From the NCBI GenBank assembly GCA_002412775.1, contig DHVT01000011.1, positions 283,085 through 347,084 of the forward strand: a DNA stretch of 64,000 nt, read 5' to 3'. Source of the stretch: Firmicutes bacterium UBA5201. Its GTDB lineage: Bacteria; Bacillota; Clostridia; Peptostreptococcales; Acidaminobacteraceae. This document shows positions 51,763-60,379 of this stretch, one piece after another. Positions within the stretch are counted from its first letter, which is position 1. The number at the start of each line of letters is the position of its first letter. The notes under the pieces were generated by a model. That model made no database searches, had not been told where the DNA came from, and saw nothing but the letters and a program-made list of their open reading frames with translations. Position numbers and translations under genes: made by a program.

Positions 51763-52249
51763 TAAATTTATTGACAAAATCAAGTTTTTTTGGGGCGTGG
51801 ACACACAAGAGGAAGAAGATACCACTGAAGATTTTTACGACGAATTGAAACACAAAGATCTTGAGATCGAGGATTCTTACTCGTCAATTTCGGATTCATC
51901 CCAAAAATCAATCAATACCATCAAGACATCCAATAAAATATTGAATATCCATTCCAATTCACAAATGAATGTGGTGCTTTTTAATCCAAAGACTTTTGAT
52001 GAATCCACAAATATTGTGGATACACTAAAGAGTCGTAGACCTGTTGTAATGAACATATCAGAATTGGATAAGGACTTGGGAAGAAAAATATTTGATTTTT
52101 GTTCAGGTGCCCTTTATGCCGTGGATGGTCATATACAACAAGTCGCCAAGGGTATTTTTATTTTGGCGCCACAAAATGTGGATATTACAGGGGATGTCAT
52201 GAAAAAATCAGATAGCCCTGTCAGTGCTTGGTTGAAAGAAGAAGAATAA
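51755..52249 (+). CDS. sepF: cell division protein SepF
   Basis: A 164-residue protein with an amphipathic N-terminal helix for membrane binding (M-G-D-K-F-I-D-K-I-K-F-F-W-G), a variable acidic linker (about 18-70) and the SepF core (about 68-155, ending F-I-L-A-P-Q-N-V-D). It binds FtsZ and bends at the septum. The ATG at 51755 with AAGGAGG upstream replaces a longer in-frame form that lies wholly inside yggS. It may be the main FtsZ anchor, as ftsA is not in the cluster. Confidence 0.93.
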   Translation: MGDKFIDKIKFFWGVDTQEEEDTTEDFYDELKHKDLEIEDSYSSISDSSQKSINTIKTSNKILNIHSNSQMNVVLFNPKTFDESTNIVDTLKSRRPVVMNISELDKDLGRKIFDFCSGALYAVDGHIQQVAKGIFILAPQNVDITGDVMKKSDSPVSAWLKEEE

Positions 52250-52272
52250 TCATAGAAGAGGAAGGACTATAA

Positions 52273-52536
52273 ATGTTGGAATTGAAAGTAGCCATATATT
52301 ATTTTTTACAGGTTGTCATGTATCTTGTATTTGCCAGAGCCATGTTGTCTTGGTTTGTAAGAGATCCCAAGAACCCATTGATGAAATTGCTGTTGACGCT
52401 CACTGAACCGATATTGGGACCAATCCGAGCTTTGTTGATCAAACTGAAAATCGGTGGCAACATGATAGATTTCAGCCCATTGGTTGCTCTTTTACTCATT
52501 CAGATGCTTAGTGCGATGGTACTTGGTTGGTTCTGA
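52273..52536 (+). CDS. yggT: YggT family membrane protein
   Basis: An 87-residue protein with two membrane helices (about 5-25 and 64-85). L-S-W-F-V-R-D-P-K-N-P, P-I-L-G-P-I-R and D-F-S-P-L-V-A-L-L-L are YggT motifs. The family lies between sepF and ylmH in many Bacillota and is linked to division and turgor or osmotic tolerance, without a defined mechanism. AGAGGAAGG lies 8 nt before the ATG. Its stop overlaps the ylmH ATG. Confidence 0.93.
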   Translation: MLELKVAIYYFLQVVMYLVFARAMLSWFVRDPKNPLMKLLLTLTEPILGPIRALLIKLKIGGNMIDFSPLVALLLIQMLSAMVLGWF

Positions 52537-53327
52537 TGAACAAACAAGGTATTTTAAATCACTATAAGGATTTTATTGACTCAGAAGGTGTTTTTCTCAA
52601 GACTCTGGATCAATTGAGTGATGCGGTAACGTACTTTGAACCACAAATGACTGATTTTCTGAGTCCCGATTTGGCTTTTATTTTTGATCGTATCGCTAAA
52701 GAAGACGGACAAGTCAAAATTGAAAAAAATGGCGGATTTGAAAATGCTGAACGGGTGAAACTATGTTTTTACCCTTCTTTTTTAGATGTCATACCTTTTG
52801 AGGAGCATATTTCTGTTCTTCAGATAGACTATAATGACAAATTCAATAAACTCGAGCACAAAGATGCGCTTGGCGCATTGATGGCAATGGGAATCCAAAG
52901 AAAAAAAATAGGAGACATCGTTGTTTCTGAGAGTGCCTTGCAAGTTGCAATCGACAGTTCGCTTGAATCCTATCTCTTGGCTTCCATTGACAAAATCGGT
53001 AGAGCCGGTGTAAAGGTGAAAGTCGTTTCAACGGACTCCTTGTTCGATAAGCAAATTGAATATAGGAAAGTAGTAGGCACCGTCAAGTCGATTCGTTTGG
53101 ATAGTATAGTGGCAATGGGGCTTAATTTATCAAGAAGTGAATCGCAGAAGTTGATTGGTTCGGAGTTAGTGAAGGTGAATCATCGCGTACAGATCAATAC
53201 ATCACTTGAGCTTAAAGTCGGTGACTTGATTTCTGTGAGAAAGCACGGTCGATTTATTGTTGAAAGTATTCTAGGACAAACAAAAAAAGACAGAACAAGA
53301 GTGGAATTATCATTTTATTCAAGATAA
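52536..53327 (+). CDS. ylmH: RNA-binding S4 domain protein YlmH
   Basis: A 263-residue protein with an N-terminal YlmH region (about 1-180, C-F-Y-P-S-F and I-Q-R-K-K-I-G-D-I) and a C-terminal S4 RNA-binding domain (about 188-235). YlmH is known to bind stalled 50S-peptidyl-tRNA complexes in ribosome rescue. The ATG at 52536 overlaps the yggT stop (TGATG), implying coupled translation; there is no strong ribosome site. Confidence 0.93.
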   Translation: MNKQGILNHYKDFIDSEGVFLKTLDQLSDAVTYFEPQMTDFLSPDLAFIFDRIAKEDGQVKIEKNGGFENAERVKLCFYPSFLDVIPFEEHISVLQIDYNDKFNKLEHKDALGALMAMGIQRKKIGDIVVSESALQVAIDSSLESYLLASIDKIGRAGVKVKVVSTDSLFDKQIEYRKVVGTVKSIRLDSIVAMGLNLSRSESQKLIGSELVKVNHRVQINTSLELKVGDLISVRKHGRFIVESILGQTKKDRTRVELSFYSR

Positions 53328-53346
53328 AGGATCACAGGAGGCTGTT

Positions 53347-53799
53347 ATGTTGACACCATTAGATATTCAAAATAAACATTTTTCAAAAACAATCAGAGGT
53401 TTTAGTGAGACTGAAGTCGAAGAGTACTTGGGACTTGTAGTCCGCAGTATGGAAGATTTGATTCTCGTGAACATCGATACGACCGCAAAAATCACGGAGC
53501 TTGAAAATGAGCTTTCCAGATACAAAAGTATGGAGAGAACAATCAATGAAGCCATGATCTTGGCACAAAAAACGTCCGAGGATATGGTGCACAACGCTTC
53601 AGAAAAATCAAGCTATATCATTGAGCGCGCAGAGGATCAAGCCAAAAAAATCATGAATGACGCAAACAACGAAGTGCTCGATATTCTCAAACGTCATGAA
53701 GCCGCCAAGTTGGAACTTAAAGCATTTCAGACCAAATTCAAAGTGCTTTTGGAATCACAACTCAAACTTGTTGATGAAATGATTGTAAGTATTGAATAA
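53347..53799 (+). CDS. divIVA: septum site-determining protein DivIVA
   Basis: A 150-residue coiled-coil protein with the DivIVA N-terminal lipid-binding domain (L-T-P-L-D-I-Q-N-K-H-F, G-F-S-E-T-E-V-E-E-Y-L) and a long coiled coil from about 30 to 145. It marks curved membranes at poles and septa. AGGAGG lies 6 nt before the ATG. It closes the division cluster, 4 nt before the ileS promoter. Confidence 0.95.
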   Translation: MLTPLDIQNKHFSKTIRGFSETEVEEYLGLVVRSMEDLILVNIDTTAKITELENELSRYKSMERTINEAMILAQKTSEDMVHNASEKSSYIIERAEDQAKKIMNDANNEVLDILKRHEAAKLELKAFQTKFKVLLESQLKLVDEMIVSIE

Positions 53800-53802
53800 A
53801 GG

Positions 53803-53831
53803 TTGACGTCGATAAGACCTTCCGTTATAAT
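53803..53831 (+). promoter_or_regulatory. ileS promoter
   Basis: TTGACG (53803-53808), a 17-bp spacer and TATAAT (53826-53831). Transcription should begin near 53838, at the start of the T-box leader. Confidence 0.85.
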
Positions 53832-53837
53832 AGTTAT

Positions 53838-54080
53838 CAAATGTATAAAAAAAGCAATGATTGGGACAAGTAAGCCCTATGTCGCTTAAGAGAGCTCGTG
53901 GTTGGTGTGAACGAGCAGTGGACATATCGCCCAAGATCACCCATAGTCATCGACGTGAACCACTAGTAACGTCGGTCGGTTAGATACCGTTATCATGTTT
54001 GAGAGACACTATTGTGTAATTTGGGTGGTACCGCGGAATATCCGTCCCATAGCTTTAAGCTATGGGATTTTTATTTTTTT
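53838..54080 (+). promoter_or_regulatory. T-box riboswitch, isoleucine-specific
   Basis: The leader carries the T-box core TGGGTGGTACCGCGG (54022-54036), which pairs with uncharged tRNA acceptor ends. Stem I starts with ATGATTGGG and closes with CCCATAGTCAT; directly before the closing arm lies ATC-A, with the Ile specifier ATC at 53936-53938, and AGTA lies on the opposite arm. A terminator at 54045-54079 follows. When isoleucyl-tRNA is uncharged, an antiterminator forms and ileS is transcribed. Confidence 0.95.
54045..54079 (+). terminator. T-box attenuator terminator
   Basis: TCCCATAGCTT and AAGCTATGGGA pair almost without a loop and run into TTTTTATTTTTTT. Its 5' arm region overlaps the T-box antiterminator. 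Confidence 0.92.
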
Positions 54081-54107
54081 GAAATCAGAGATGAAAGGAA
54101 GACTATT

Positions 54108-57100
54108 ATGGGTTATAAGGAGCTTGGAAAACACGCGATAGCGGACAATGAAAAAAACGTGCGAGAATATTGGGAGGAAATTGACCTTCTAAAATTGAGC
54201 ATCGACAGCAGAGAAGGAGAAAAACCATTTATCTTCTATGAAGGTCCTCCAACTGCAAATGGCAAACCAGGGATCCATCACGTTCTTGCTAGAGCACTTA
54301 AGGATGCGGTATGCCGTTATAAAACCATGCAAGGGTATCAAGTCAAGAGAAAAGCCGGATGGGATACACATGGCTTGCCTGTGGAAATCGAAGTTGAAAA
54401 ACGTCTTAATCTTAATGACAAGACCGCAATAGAAGCCTATGGCATCGAAAACTTCAACCATGCATGCAAAGCTTCAGTATTTGAGTATGAGGATCTCTGG
54501 AGAGAAATGACCAAGAAGATGGCATATCTCATAGATTTGGACAACCCCTATATCACACTGGAAAATGACTATATTGAAAGTGAATGGTGGATTCTTGATA
54601 AATTTTTCAAGGAAGACTATATCTATGAAGGCCACAAAATTTTACCTTACTGTCCAAGATGTGGTACTGGACTCGCTTCCCATGAAGTGGCTCAGGGATA
54701 CCAAGAAATAAAGACGGTGACGGTGTATGTGAAATTCAAAAGGAAAGACCATGATGAGTACTTCCTGGTTTGGACGACCACACCTTGGACATTAGCGTCC
54801 AACGTTGCAATCACTGTCAATCCAAATGAGACCTATGTCAAAGTTCGCAATAACGGAGAAGTGTTGTATGTTGAAAAAAATCTTGCGCCTTCAGTTCTTG
54901 AAGGAGAATTTGAAATCATAGAGGAAATGAAAGGTAAAGAACTGGAATACATGGAATACGACCAGCTGATGCCTTTTGTCGCTGTGGACAAAAAAGCGTT
55001 TTTTGTGACTTGCGCTGATTATGTGACTGTGGAAGATGGAACCGGTATCGTGCATACCGCACCTGCATTTGGTGAAGACGACTATAATACTGGCGTCAAA
55101 TACGATTTGCCTGTGGTTCAACCCGTGGACGAAGAGGGTAAATATACTGAGACGCCATGGAAAGGCACTTTTGTAATTGATGCGGACCCTGAAATTGTGA
55201 ATTGGCTCGCAGAGAATGGCATACTCTACAGAAAACAGAAAATGGAGCACAATTATCCGCATTGCTGGCGTTGCAGAACTCCACTCCTTTATTATGCAAA
55301 ACCGAGCTGGTATATTGAAATGACCAAGCTTAAAGATCAACTGATCGCCAACAACAATTCCGTCAACTGGTTCCCGGACTATGTCGGAGAAAAAAGATTT
55401 GGCAACTGGCTTGAAAACCTCAACGATTGGGCTATTTCAAGAAGCCGTTATTGGGGAACTCCACTGAATATCTGGAAATGTGATTGTGGACATTTGACCA
55501 CAGTGGCGTCCAGACAAGAGTTAAAAGACAGAGCGATTGAAGACATTGATATCAACATAGAATTGCATAGACCTTATGTGGACGATGTCCACTTGCCATG
55601 TGACAAATGTGGTGGAACGATGAACAGAGTTCCGGATGTAATAGATTGCTGGTTCGACAGTGGTGCAATGCCTTTTGCTCAACACCATTATCCATTTGAG
55701 AACAAAGAAGAATTCGATACGTTATTCCCTTCAGATTTTATTTGCGAGGGGATCGACCAAACAAGAGGATGGTTTTATTCTCTGATTGCGATCAGTACGT
55801 TTGTAATGGGTGTGTCTCCTTATAAAAATGTTCTTGTCAACGACTTGGTACTCGACAAGGACGGTAAGAAGATGTCCAAATCCAGAGGCAACACAGTAGA
55901 TGCATTCGAACTTCTAGACAATTACGGTGCTGACGTCGTGAGATGGTATCTGTATTATGTTTCACCTGCATGGACTCCAACCAAATTTGATGAGGAGGGT
56001 TTGATTGAAGTCTCATCCAAATTCTTTGGAACCATCAAGAATGTGTACAACTTCTTCACACTTTATGCCAACACCGACAATATCGATGCAAAATCTTTCA
56101 ACGTTCCTGTCGAGGAAAGACCGGAGCTCGATCAATGGATCATTTCAAAACTCAATACATTGATCAAAGGTGTCAATGCTGACCTTGCTGTGTTCGATTC
56201 CACAAAAGCGGTTAGAAAAATGCAGATATTTGTCAGTGAGGATTTGTCCAACTGGTACATCAGAAGGTCCAGAAGAAGATTCTGGGAATCGGATTTATCA
56301 AGTGACAAGATGTCAGTTTATAACACGACTTATGAAGTGCTGGTAGCGGTTTGTCAACTCGCAGCACCATTTGCACCATTTTTGACTGAAGAAATTTATC
56401 GCAATTTGACAGGCGAAGTCTCTGTTCATATCAGCAAATATCCTGAAGCGGATGAATCTTTGATCAAGGTGCGTGTCGAAGAGCGTATGGACCTGATCAG
56501 AGAACTCGTTACACTTGGACGTGCTGCTAGAGAATCTGTAAAGATCAAAGTCAGACAACCTATTTCAGAAGTGATTGTAGATGGAAAATATGAGGAATTG
56601 ATTTCTGACCTTGTGCCTTTGATTGAAGAGGAGCTCAATGTCAAGCATGTCAAGTTCACAAAAGATTTGCCTGAATATATGAATTTCCAGCTCAAGCCAA
56701 ACTTTAAAGTGCTTGGACCTGTCATCGGCAATAAAATGGGTGCATTCGGCAAGGCATTATCCGCACTGGACCCTCAAGTATACGCCATGTCCTTTGAGGC
56801 AGGTGAGACGGTCGATCTGGATCTAGGAGATGAGGTATTCAGTGCCACAAGTGAGCACGTACTTGTCAACATTACCGCAAAAGAAGGATTTACTGTCAAG
56901 ATGGAGAACAACCGATTCATCATATTGGATACCCATCTGACTGATGAGTTGATCACAGAAGGATATGCTCGTGAAATGATTTCCAGAATTCAACAAATGA
57001 GAAAATCCAATGACTTTGAAATGATGGATCAAATCAAAATATTCTATAAGGCTCCTGAAGTCTTTAAAGCGGCTGTTGTCAAGCATGCAGACTATATTAT

Positions 57101-57212
57101 GTCGGAGACTTTGGGTGTTGAGCTGAGTGACGCGGAATCAAAAGAATACGAAACCCATAGCCTCAATGGCCATGATGTCATGCTTTATCTTGAACGCATA
57201 AAACAGAATTAG
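54108..57212 (+). CDS. ileS: isoleucyl-tRNA synthetase, type 2, with G-I-H-H signature
   Basis: A 1034-residue class I synthetase of the long type 2 form. The usual H-x-G-H signature reads G-I-H-H at residues 55-58 (P-G-I-H-H-V), while K-M-S-K-S is normal at 588-592. An editing CP1 domain and a zinc-binding C-D-K-C-G-G region are present. The ATG at 54108 has AAAGGAAG upstream; the in-frame extension to 54012 lies inside the T-box. Swapped signatures of this type have been linked to very high mupirocin resistance. Confidence 0.97.
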   Translation: MGYKELGKHAIADNEKNVREYWEEIDLLKLSIDSREGEKPFIFYEGPPTANGKPGIHHVLARALKDAVCRYKTMQGYQVKRKAGWDTHGLPVEIEVEKRLNLNDKTAIEAYGIENFNHACKASVFEYEDLWREMTKKMAYLIDLDNPYITLENDYIESEWWILDKFFKEDYIYEGHKILPYCPRCGTGLASHEVAQGYQEIKTVTVYVKFKRKDHDEYFLVWTTTPWTLASNVAITVNPNETYVKVRNNGEVLYVEKNLAPSVLEGEFEIIEEMKGKELEYMEYDQLMPFVAVDKKAFFVTCADYVTVEDGTGIVHTAPAFGEDDYNTGVKYDLPVVQPVDEEGKYTETPWKGTFVIDADPEIVNWLAENGILYRKQKMEHNYPHCWRCRTPLLYYAKPSWYIEMTKLKDQLIANNNSVNWFPDYVGEKRFGNWLENLNDWAISRSRYWGTPLNIWKCDCGHLTTVASRQELKDRAIEDIDINIELHRPYVDDVHLPCDKCGGTMNRVPDVIDCWFDSGAMPFAQHHYPFENKEEFDTLFPSDFICEGIDQTRGWFYSLIAISTFVMGVSPYKNVLVNDLVLDKDGKKMSKSRGNTVDAFELLDNYGADVVRWYLYYVSPAWTPTKFDEEGLIEVSSKFFGTIKNVYNFFTLYANTDNIDAKSFNVPVEERPELDQWIISKLNTLIKGVNADLAVFDSTKAVRKMQIFVSEDLSNWYIRRSRRRFWESDLSSDKMSVYNTTYEVLVAVCQLAAPFAPFLTEEIYRNLTGEVSVHISKYPEADESLIKVRVEERMDLIRELVTLGRAARESVKIKVRQPISEVIVDGKYEELISDLVPLIEEELNVKHVKFTKDLPEYMNFQLKPNFKVLGPVIGNKMGAFGKALSALDPQVYAMSFEAGETVDLDLGDEVFSATSEHVLVNITAKEGFTVKMENNRFIILDTHLTDELITEGYAREMISRIQQMRKSNDFEMMDQIKIFYKAPEVFKAAVVKHADYIMSETLGVELSDAESKEYETHSLNGHDVMLYLERIKQN

Positions 57213-57226
57213 TGAAACATCAAAAA

Positions 57227-57260
57227 GTAAGCAGAAAGTAAAATTTCTGCTTATTTTTTT
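57227..57260 (+). terminator. intrinsic terminator of ileS
   Basis: TAAGCAGAAA and TTTCTGCTTA pair around six bases and are followed by T7. Confidence 0.88.
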
Positions 57261-57269
57261 AAATTCTGA

Positions 57270-57297
57270 TTGAAATGTCAAAATTGGTTCATATATA
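57270..57297 (+). promoter_or_regulatory. promoter of the dipeptidase-PhoH unit
   Basis: TTGAAA (57270-57275), a 16-bp spacer and TATATA (57292-57297). A tandem TATAGTA repeat overlaps the -10 region, so the exact hexamer is uncertain. Confidence 0.5.
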
Positions 57298-57326
57298 GTA
57301 TATAGTATATAACGAGGGGAGGAGAA

Positions 57327-58667
57327 ATGATGAAAATTAAAAATTACATTGAAGCAAGCGAGATGGAAATTATCAATGATTTGTCTGCATTGATCAAGAT
57401 CCCCAGTGTTATTGATGAAATGGACCTTGAAAAGCCATTTGGAAAGCCTATTGACGATGCGCTCAAGTGGACACTGAACAAATTTGAGAAGATAGGCATG
57501 AAGACATTTTATGATCCCAAAGGTTATTATGGGTATGCGGAAATCGGTGAAGGTAGTGAACTGATCGGTATACTTGCCCACGTTGACGTGGTACCAAGCG
57601 GTGATGAGGACAATTGGACCTTCCCTCCCTTCGAAGGCATTCTTAATGGCGGAAAATTGTATGGTAGAGGTTCTACGGATGACAAAGGTCCGATCATCGC
57701 CATATTGTATGCCTTGAAGGCTTTGATTGACAATGGCATCAAGTTCAACAAGCGTGTCAGGGTAATTATCGGAACAGATGAGGAAAATCAATGGAGAGGC
57801 ATATGCCATTACATGCGGGATGAAGAAATACCGGACTACGGCTTTACACCGGATTCCGACTTCCCGGTCATCTACGCGGAGAAGGGTCTTTTACAAGTGA
57901 AGCTTAAATCGGATTTAAAATCCAAAATCCGAATCAAAGGTGGGAACGCAATGAATTCCGTGCCTGAATCGGCGACATATCATGGCAGTCATCTGTACAA
58001 ATTGGAAAAACAACTCAAAAAAATGGGATTCGATCATGAAATTGATAATGATGAGCTTTATGTCATCGGGAAAAGTGCCCACTCAGCAAAACCCCAATTG
58101 GGAGTCAATGCGGTGACCCGGATGGTGATGGCCCTTAAAGAGTTGGGACTGGATACCCCAGCTGTCGATTTTATCGCTGAAAAAATAGCGCTGACAACAA
58201 ATGGTGAACTCATTTTTGGAAGTTGCGAAGATGAACCTTCTGGGAAATTGACAATATCAGTCAACCAAATTGACGTCAGTAAATATGGAGAAGTTATTGG
58301 AATGGATATACGCATTCCAGTGACAATAGATAAAAAATTCATCTCATTGGGGCTCAAGAGAGTCGCTGAGAAGTATGGGCTCAAATATGAGGAGCTGGAC
58401 TATCTCGAACCTGTTTACCTTTCCAAGGAACATCCTTTGATTCAAACACTGAAAAGTGTTTATGAAGAGGAAACAGGTCTTGATGGCACTCCTATTGCTA
58501 CCGGTGGAGCTACTTACGCAAGATCGATGAAAAACTGTGTCGCATTCGGACCTAATTTTCCAGGAAGCACCAAAATTGCACATCAAACGGATGAGTTCAT
58601 AGAAATCAATGCATTGATCAAATGCACTCAGATTTATGCCAAAGCGATAGAGAGGATGATTGGATGA
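57327..58667 (+). CDS. pepV: M20 family dipeptidase PepV
   Basis: A 446-residue zinc peptidase of the PepV type. The metal motifs A-H-V-D-V-V-P-S-G (about 85-93), G-R-G-S-T-D-D-K-G-P (about 113-122) and G-T-D-E-E-N-Q-W-R-G (about 149-158) are complete, and a lid/dimerisation domain is inserted between. It cleaves dipeptides, often with N-terminal beta-Ala or D-Ala. Two adjacent ATGs at 57327 and 57330 follow GGGGAGGAG. The PhoH gene starts in its stop codon. Confidence 0.92.
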   Translation: MMKIKNYIEASEMEIINDLSALIKIPSVIDEMDLEKPFGKPIDDALKWTLNKFEKIGMKTFYDPKGYYGYAEIGEGSELIGILAHVDVVPSGDEDNWTFPPFEGILNGGKLYGRGSTDDKGPIIAILYALKALIDNGIKFNKRVRVIIGTDEENQWRGICHYMRDEEIPDYGFTPDSDFPVIYAEKGLLQVKLKSDLKSKIRIKGGNAMNSVPESATYHGSHLYKLEKQLKKMGFDHEIDNDELYVIGKSAHSAKPQLGVNAVTRMVMALKELGLDTPAVDFIAEKIALTTNGELIFGSCEDEPSGKLTISVNQIDVSKYGEVIGMDIRIPVTIDKKFISLGLKRVAEKYGLKYEELDYLEPVYLSKEHPLIQTLKSVYEEETGLDGTPIATGGATYARSMKNCVAFGPNFPGSTKIAHQTDEFIEINALIKCTQIYAKAIERMIG

Positions 58668-60043
58668 TAAAAAACTATGTGCTTGACACTAACGTCATGA
58701 TTCATGACCCCGCATGTTTTTACAAATTTGAAGACAATAGAATCATCATACCGATAATTTGCATTGAAGAACTGGACCGCCTGAAAACCAGAGAAGGGCT
58801 GGTGGGCTACCAAGCCAGGTGTGCCGCCAGGGAACTTTCCAATATTCGAAAAAAAGGAAGTCTTTCGGAAGGAATAGAGCTACCGGACGGAGGGAGTATA
58901 CGCATTGAACTGAACCATTTGGATTTGAACACTTTACCCGATGGCCTGGATATCACTAAAAATGATACCAGGATTCTCGCAGTCACCAAAAAGCTAAAAG
59001 AAATGTATGAGCCTATGCAAACCATACTCGTCACGAAAGACTTATATATGGCGATCAAAGCGGATGCTATAGGCATTGAAATCCAAGATTATCAAAATGA
59101 CAAGGTCGAAGCGGATGAAATCTACAAAGGCTATCAGGAGATTTTTTTACCAAGCGAGTCCATTGACAGCATATACTCCGGAGGATTGATATTGCCGGTC
59201 GAGGTTTCAGAAGGACTGTATCCCAATGAGTTTTTGCACATCAAGAGTTCCGATAGGGATTCACATGAAATCATCGCCAGATATGATGGTTCAAAGGTTG
59301 TGCCACTAAAGTATGTGAATGAGATCTCATGGGGATTGTCACCGATCAACAGGGAACAAAAGATGGCATATGAGCTTTTAATGGATACGGATATCCATTT
59401 TGTGACCATAACGGGTGGAGCAGGCTCAGGGAAAACGATTCTGGCGACAGCAGTTGCCCTTCAGAAAGTAATTGAGCAAGGTCAATATAGAAGGATTGTT
59501 TTTGTTAGGCCGGTTGTCCCTGCAGGAAATGATATAGGATTTCTCCCTGGAACCGAGGAGGAGAAGCTGAGGCCATGGATGGGAAGTTTTTATGATGCCA
59601 TAGAGAACTTGGTCGACAAGAAGATCATGAAAAAAAGCAAAGAGACACAGGGCAAGGGCAGACACATGGTTTACAGTGAAAAACCTGAATTTAGTGTGGA
59701 TGACTTTATCGAGCAATATCGCAAGTATGGTGTGATTGAGACTAAAACATTTACCTACATGAGAGGAAGAACGCTTTCCGATGCTCTTGTGATTGTGGAT
59801 GAGGCTCAAGAAATTACACCACACCTCGCTAAACTCATGTTGACCCGAGCAGGTTTCGGTTCGAAATTTGTATTTATTGGTGATCCGAGTGACAACCAGA
59901 TTGATAACGTTTTGGTGGATGAGAAATCCAATGGGCTGGTTTATACAGTTGAAAAGATGAAAACTTCCACTCTGACCGGTCATATAACGCTTAAACGTGT
60001 CGAACGCAGTCCTCTTGCCGAACTTGCTGAAGGAACCATGTGA
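58664..60043 (+). CDS. PIN domain-PhoH ATPase (YlaK-like)
   Basis: A 459-residue protein: a PIN nuclease-type domain in residues 1-140 (Y-V-L-D-T-N-V-M-I-H-D-P; E-E-L-D-R-L; N-D-T-R-I-L) and a PhoH ATPase in residues 230-459 (Walker A G-G-A-G-S-G-K-T, Walker B V-I-V-D-E-A-Q-E-I). Such PIN-PhoH fusions act as RNA-unwinding, RNA-cutting enzymes in some mycobacteria; the substrate here is unknown. The ATG at 58664 overlaps the pepV TGA and replaces a longer in-frame form. Confidence 0.9.
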   Translation: MIKNYVLDTNVMIHDPACFYKFEDNRIIIPIICIEELDRLKTREGLVGYQARCAARELSNIRKKGSLSEGIELPDGGSIRIELNHLDLNTLPDGLDITKNDTRILAVTKKLKEMYEPMQTILVTKDLYMAIKADAIGIEIQDYQNDKVEADEIYKGYQEIFLPSESIDSIYSGGLILPVEVSEGLYPNEFLHIKSSDRDSHEIIARYDGSKVVPLKYVNEISWGLSPINREQKMAYELLMDTDIHFVTITGGAGSGKTILATAVALQKVIEQGQYRRIVFVRPVVPAGNDIGFLPGTEEEKLRPWMGSFYDAIENLVDKKIMKKSKETQGKGRHMVYSEKPEFSVDDFIEQYRKYGVIETKTFTYMRGRTLSDALVIVDEAQEITPHLAKLMLTRAGFGSKFVFIGDPSDNQIDNVLVDEKSNGLVYTVEKMKTSTLTGHITLKRVERSPLAELAEGTM

Positions 60044-60062
60044 ATCTGTTTGAATGAATATG

Positions 60063-60100
60063 AAAAAGGTGCCAAATCTTCGGATTCGGCACCTTTGTTT
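60063..60100. terminator. bidirectional intrinsic terminator
   Basis: AAAGGTGCC and GGCACCTTT pair, with an inner AATC/GGATT stem. Runs of A and T lie on both sides. It terminates the PhoH gene and, on the minus strand, follows the 49-residue ORF at 60099-60248. Confidence 0.82.
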
Positions 60101-60248
60101 ATATGTTTCCCGTTTTTTCTTTTTCTTTTATGACGGTGTTCAACACCAACGTTGAATCCTTAGCCAATTTTTTTAGTGGAGTGACCCAAATATAGAATGT
60201 CACCCAATACCCAACGAATAACCCCAGTAATAATCTCAATATATACAT
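60099..60248 (-). CDS. small single-pass membrane protein (49 aa)
   Basis: A 49-residue frame on the minus strand with ATG at 60248 and TAA at 60099-60101. Residues 3-23 form a hydrophobic helix (L-L-L-G-L-F-V-G-Y-W-V-T-F-Y-I-W), followed by a charged, lysine-rich tail (T-P-L-K-K-L-A-K-D; K-E-K-E-K-T-G-N-I). GTGAGG lies 8 nt upstream of the ATG, and the terminator at 60063-60100 is correctly placed for it. No known family is recognised. It is divergent from fabG. It fits the general pattern of regulatory small membrane proteins. Confidence 0.5.
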   Translation of the reverse strand: MYILRLLLGLFVGYWVTFYIWVTPLKKLAKDSTLVLNTVIKEKEKTGNI

Positions 60249-60268
60249 CTTAAAACCTCACTTTCAAG

Positions 60269-60300
60269 TTGACCAACATAGATGACTCCAATAGTATTGG
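60269..60300 (+). promoter_or_regulatory. fabG promoter with palindromic -10 region
   Basis: TTGACC (60269-60274), a 17-bp spacer and TAGTAT (60292-60297). The -10 hexamer lies inside the perfect palindrome CCAATAGTATTGG (60288-60300), a possible operator. Confidence 0.55.
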
Positions 60301-60343
60301 TAGTTACATCTTATATCTTTGGCATGGAAGTTGCAAACACTAT

Positions 60344-60362
60344 TATTGAAAGTCATTCAATA
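60344..60362 (+). promoter_or_regulatory. palindrome in the fabG leader
   Basis: TATTGAA and TTCAATA flank AGTCA, ending just before the ribosome site of fabG. It could be an operator or an mRNA hairpin that limits translation. Confidence 0.45.
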
Positions 60363-60379
60363 TGTTGAGGAGGAAGAGT

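Noticed and set aside
54012..54107. N-terminal extension of ileS
   Set aside because: It is translated from inside the T-box core and terminator; the real ATG at 54108 has its own ribosome site.
57293..57312. TATAGTA tandem repeat as a mobile-element remnant
   Set aside because: It is short, lies exactly at a -10 region and has no flanking target duplication or transposase.
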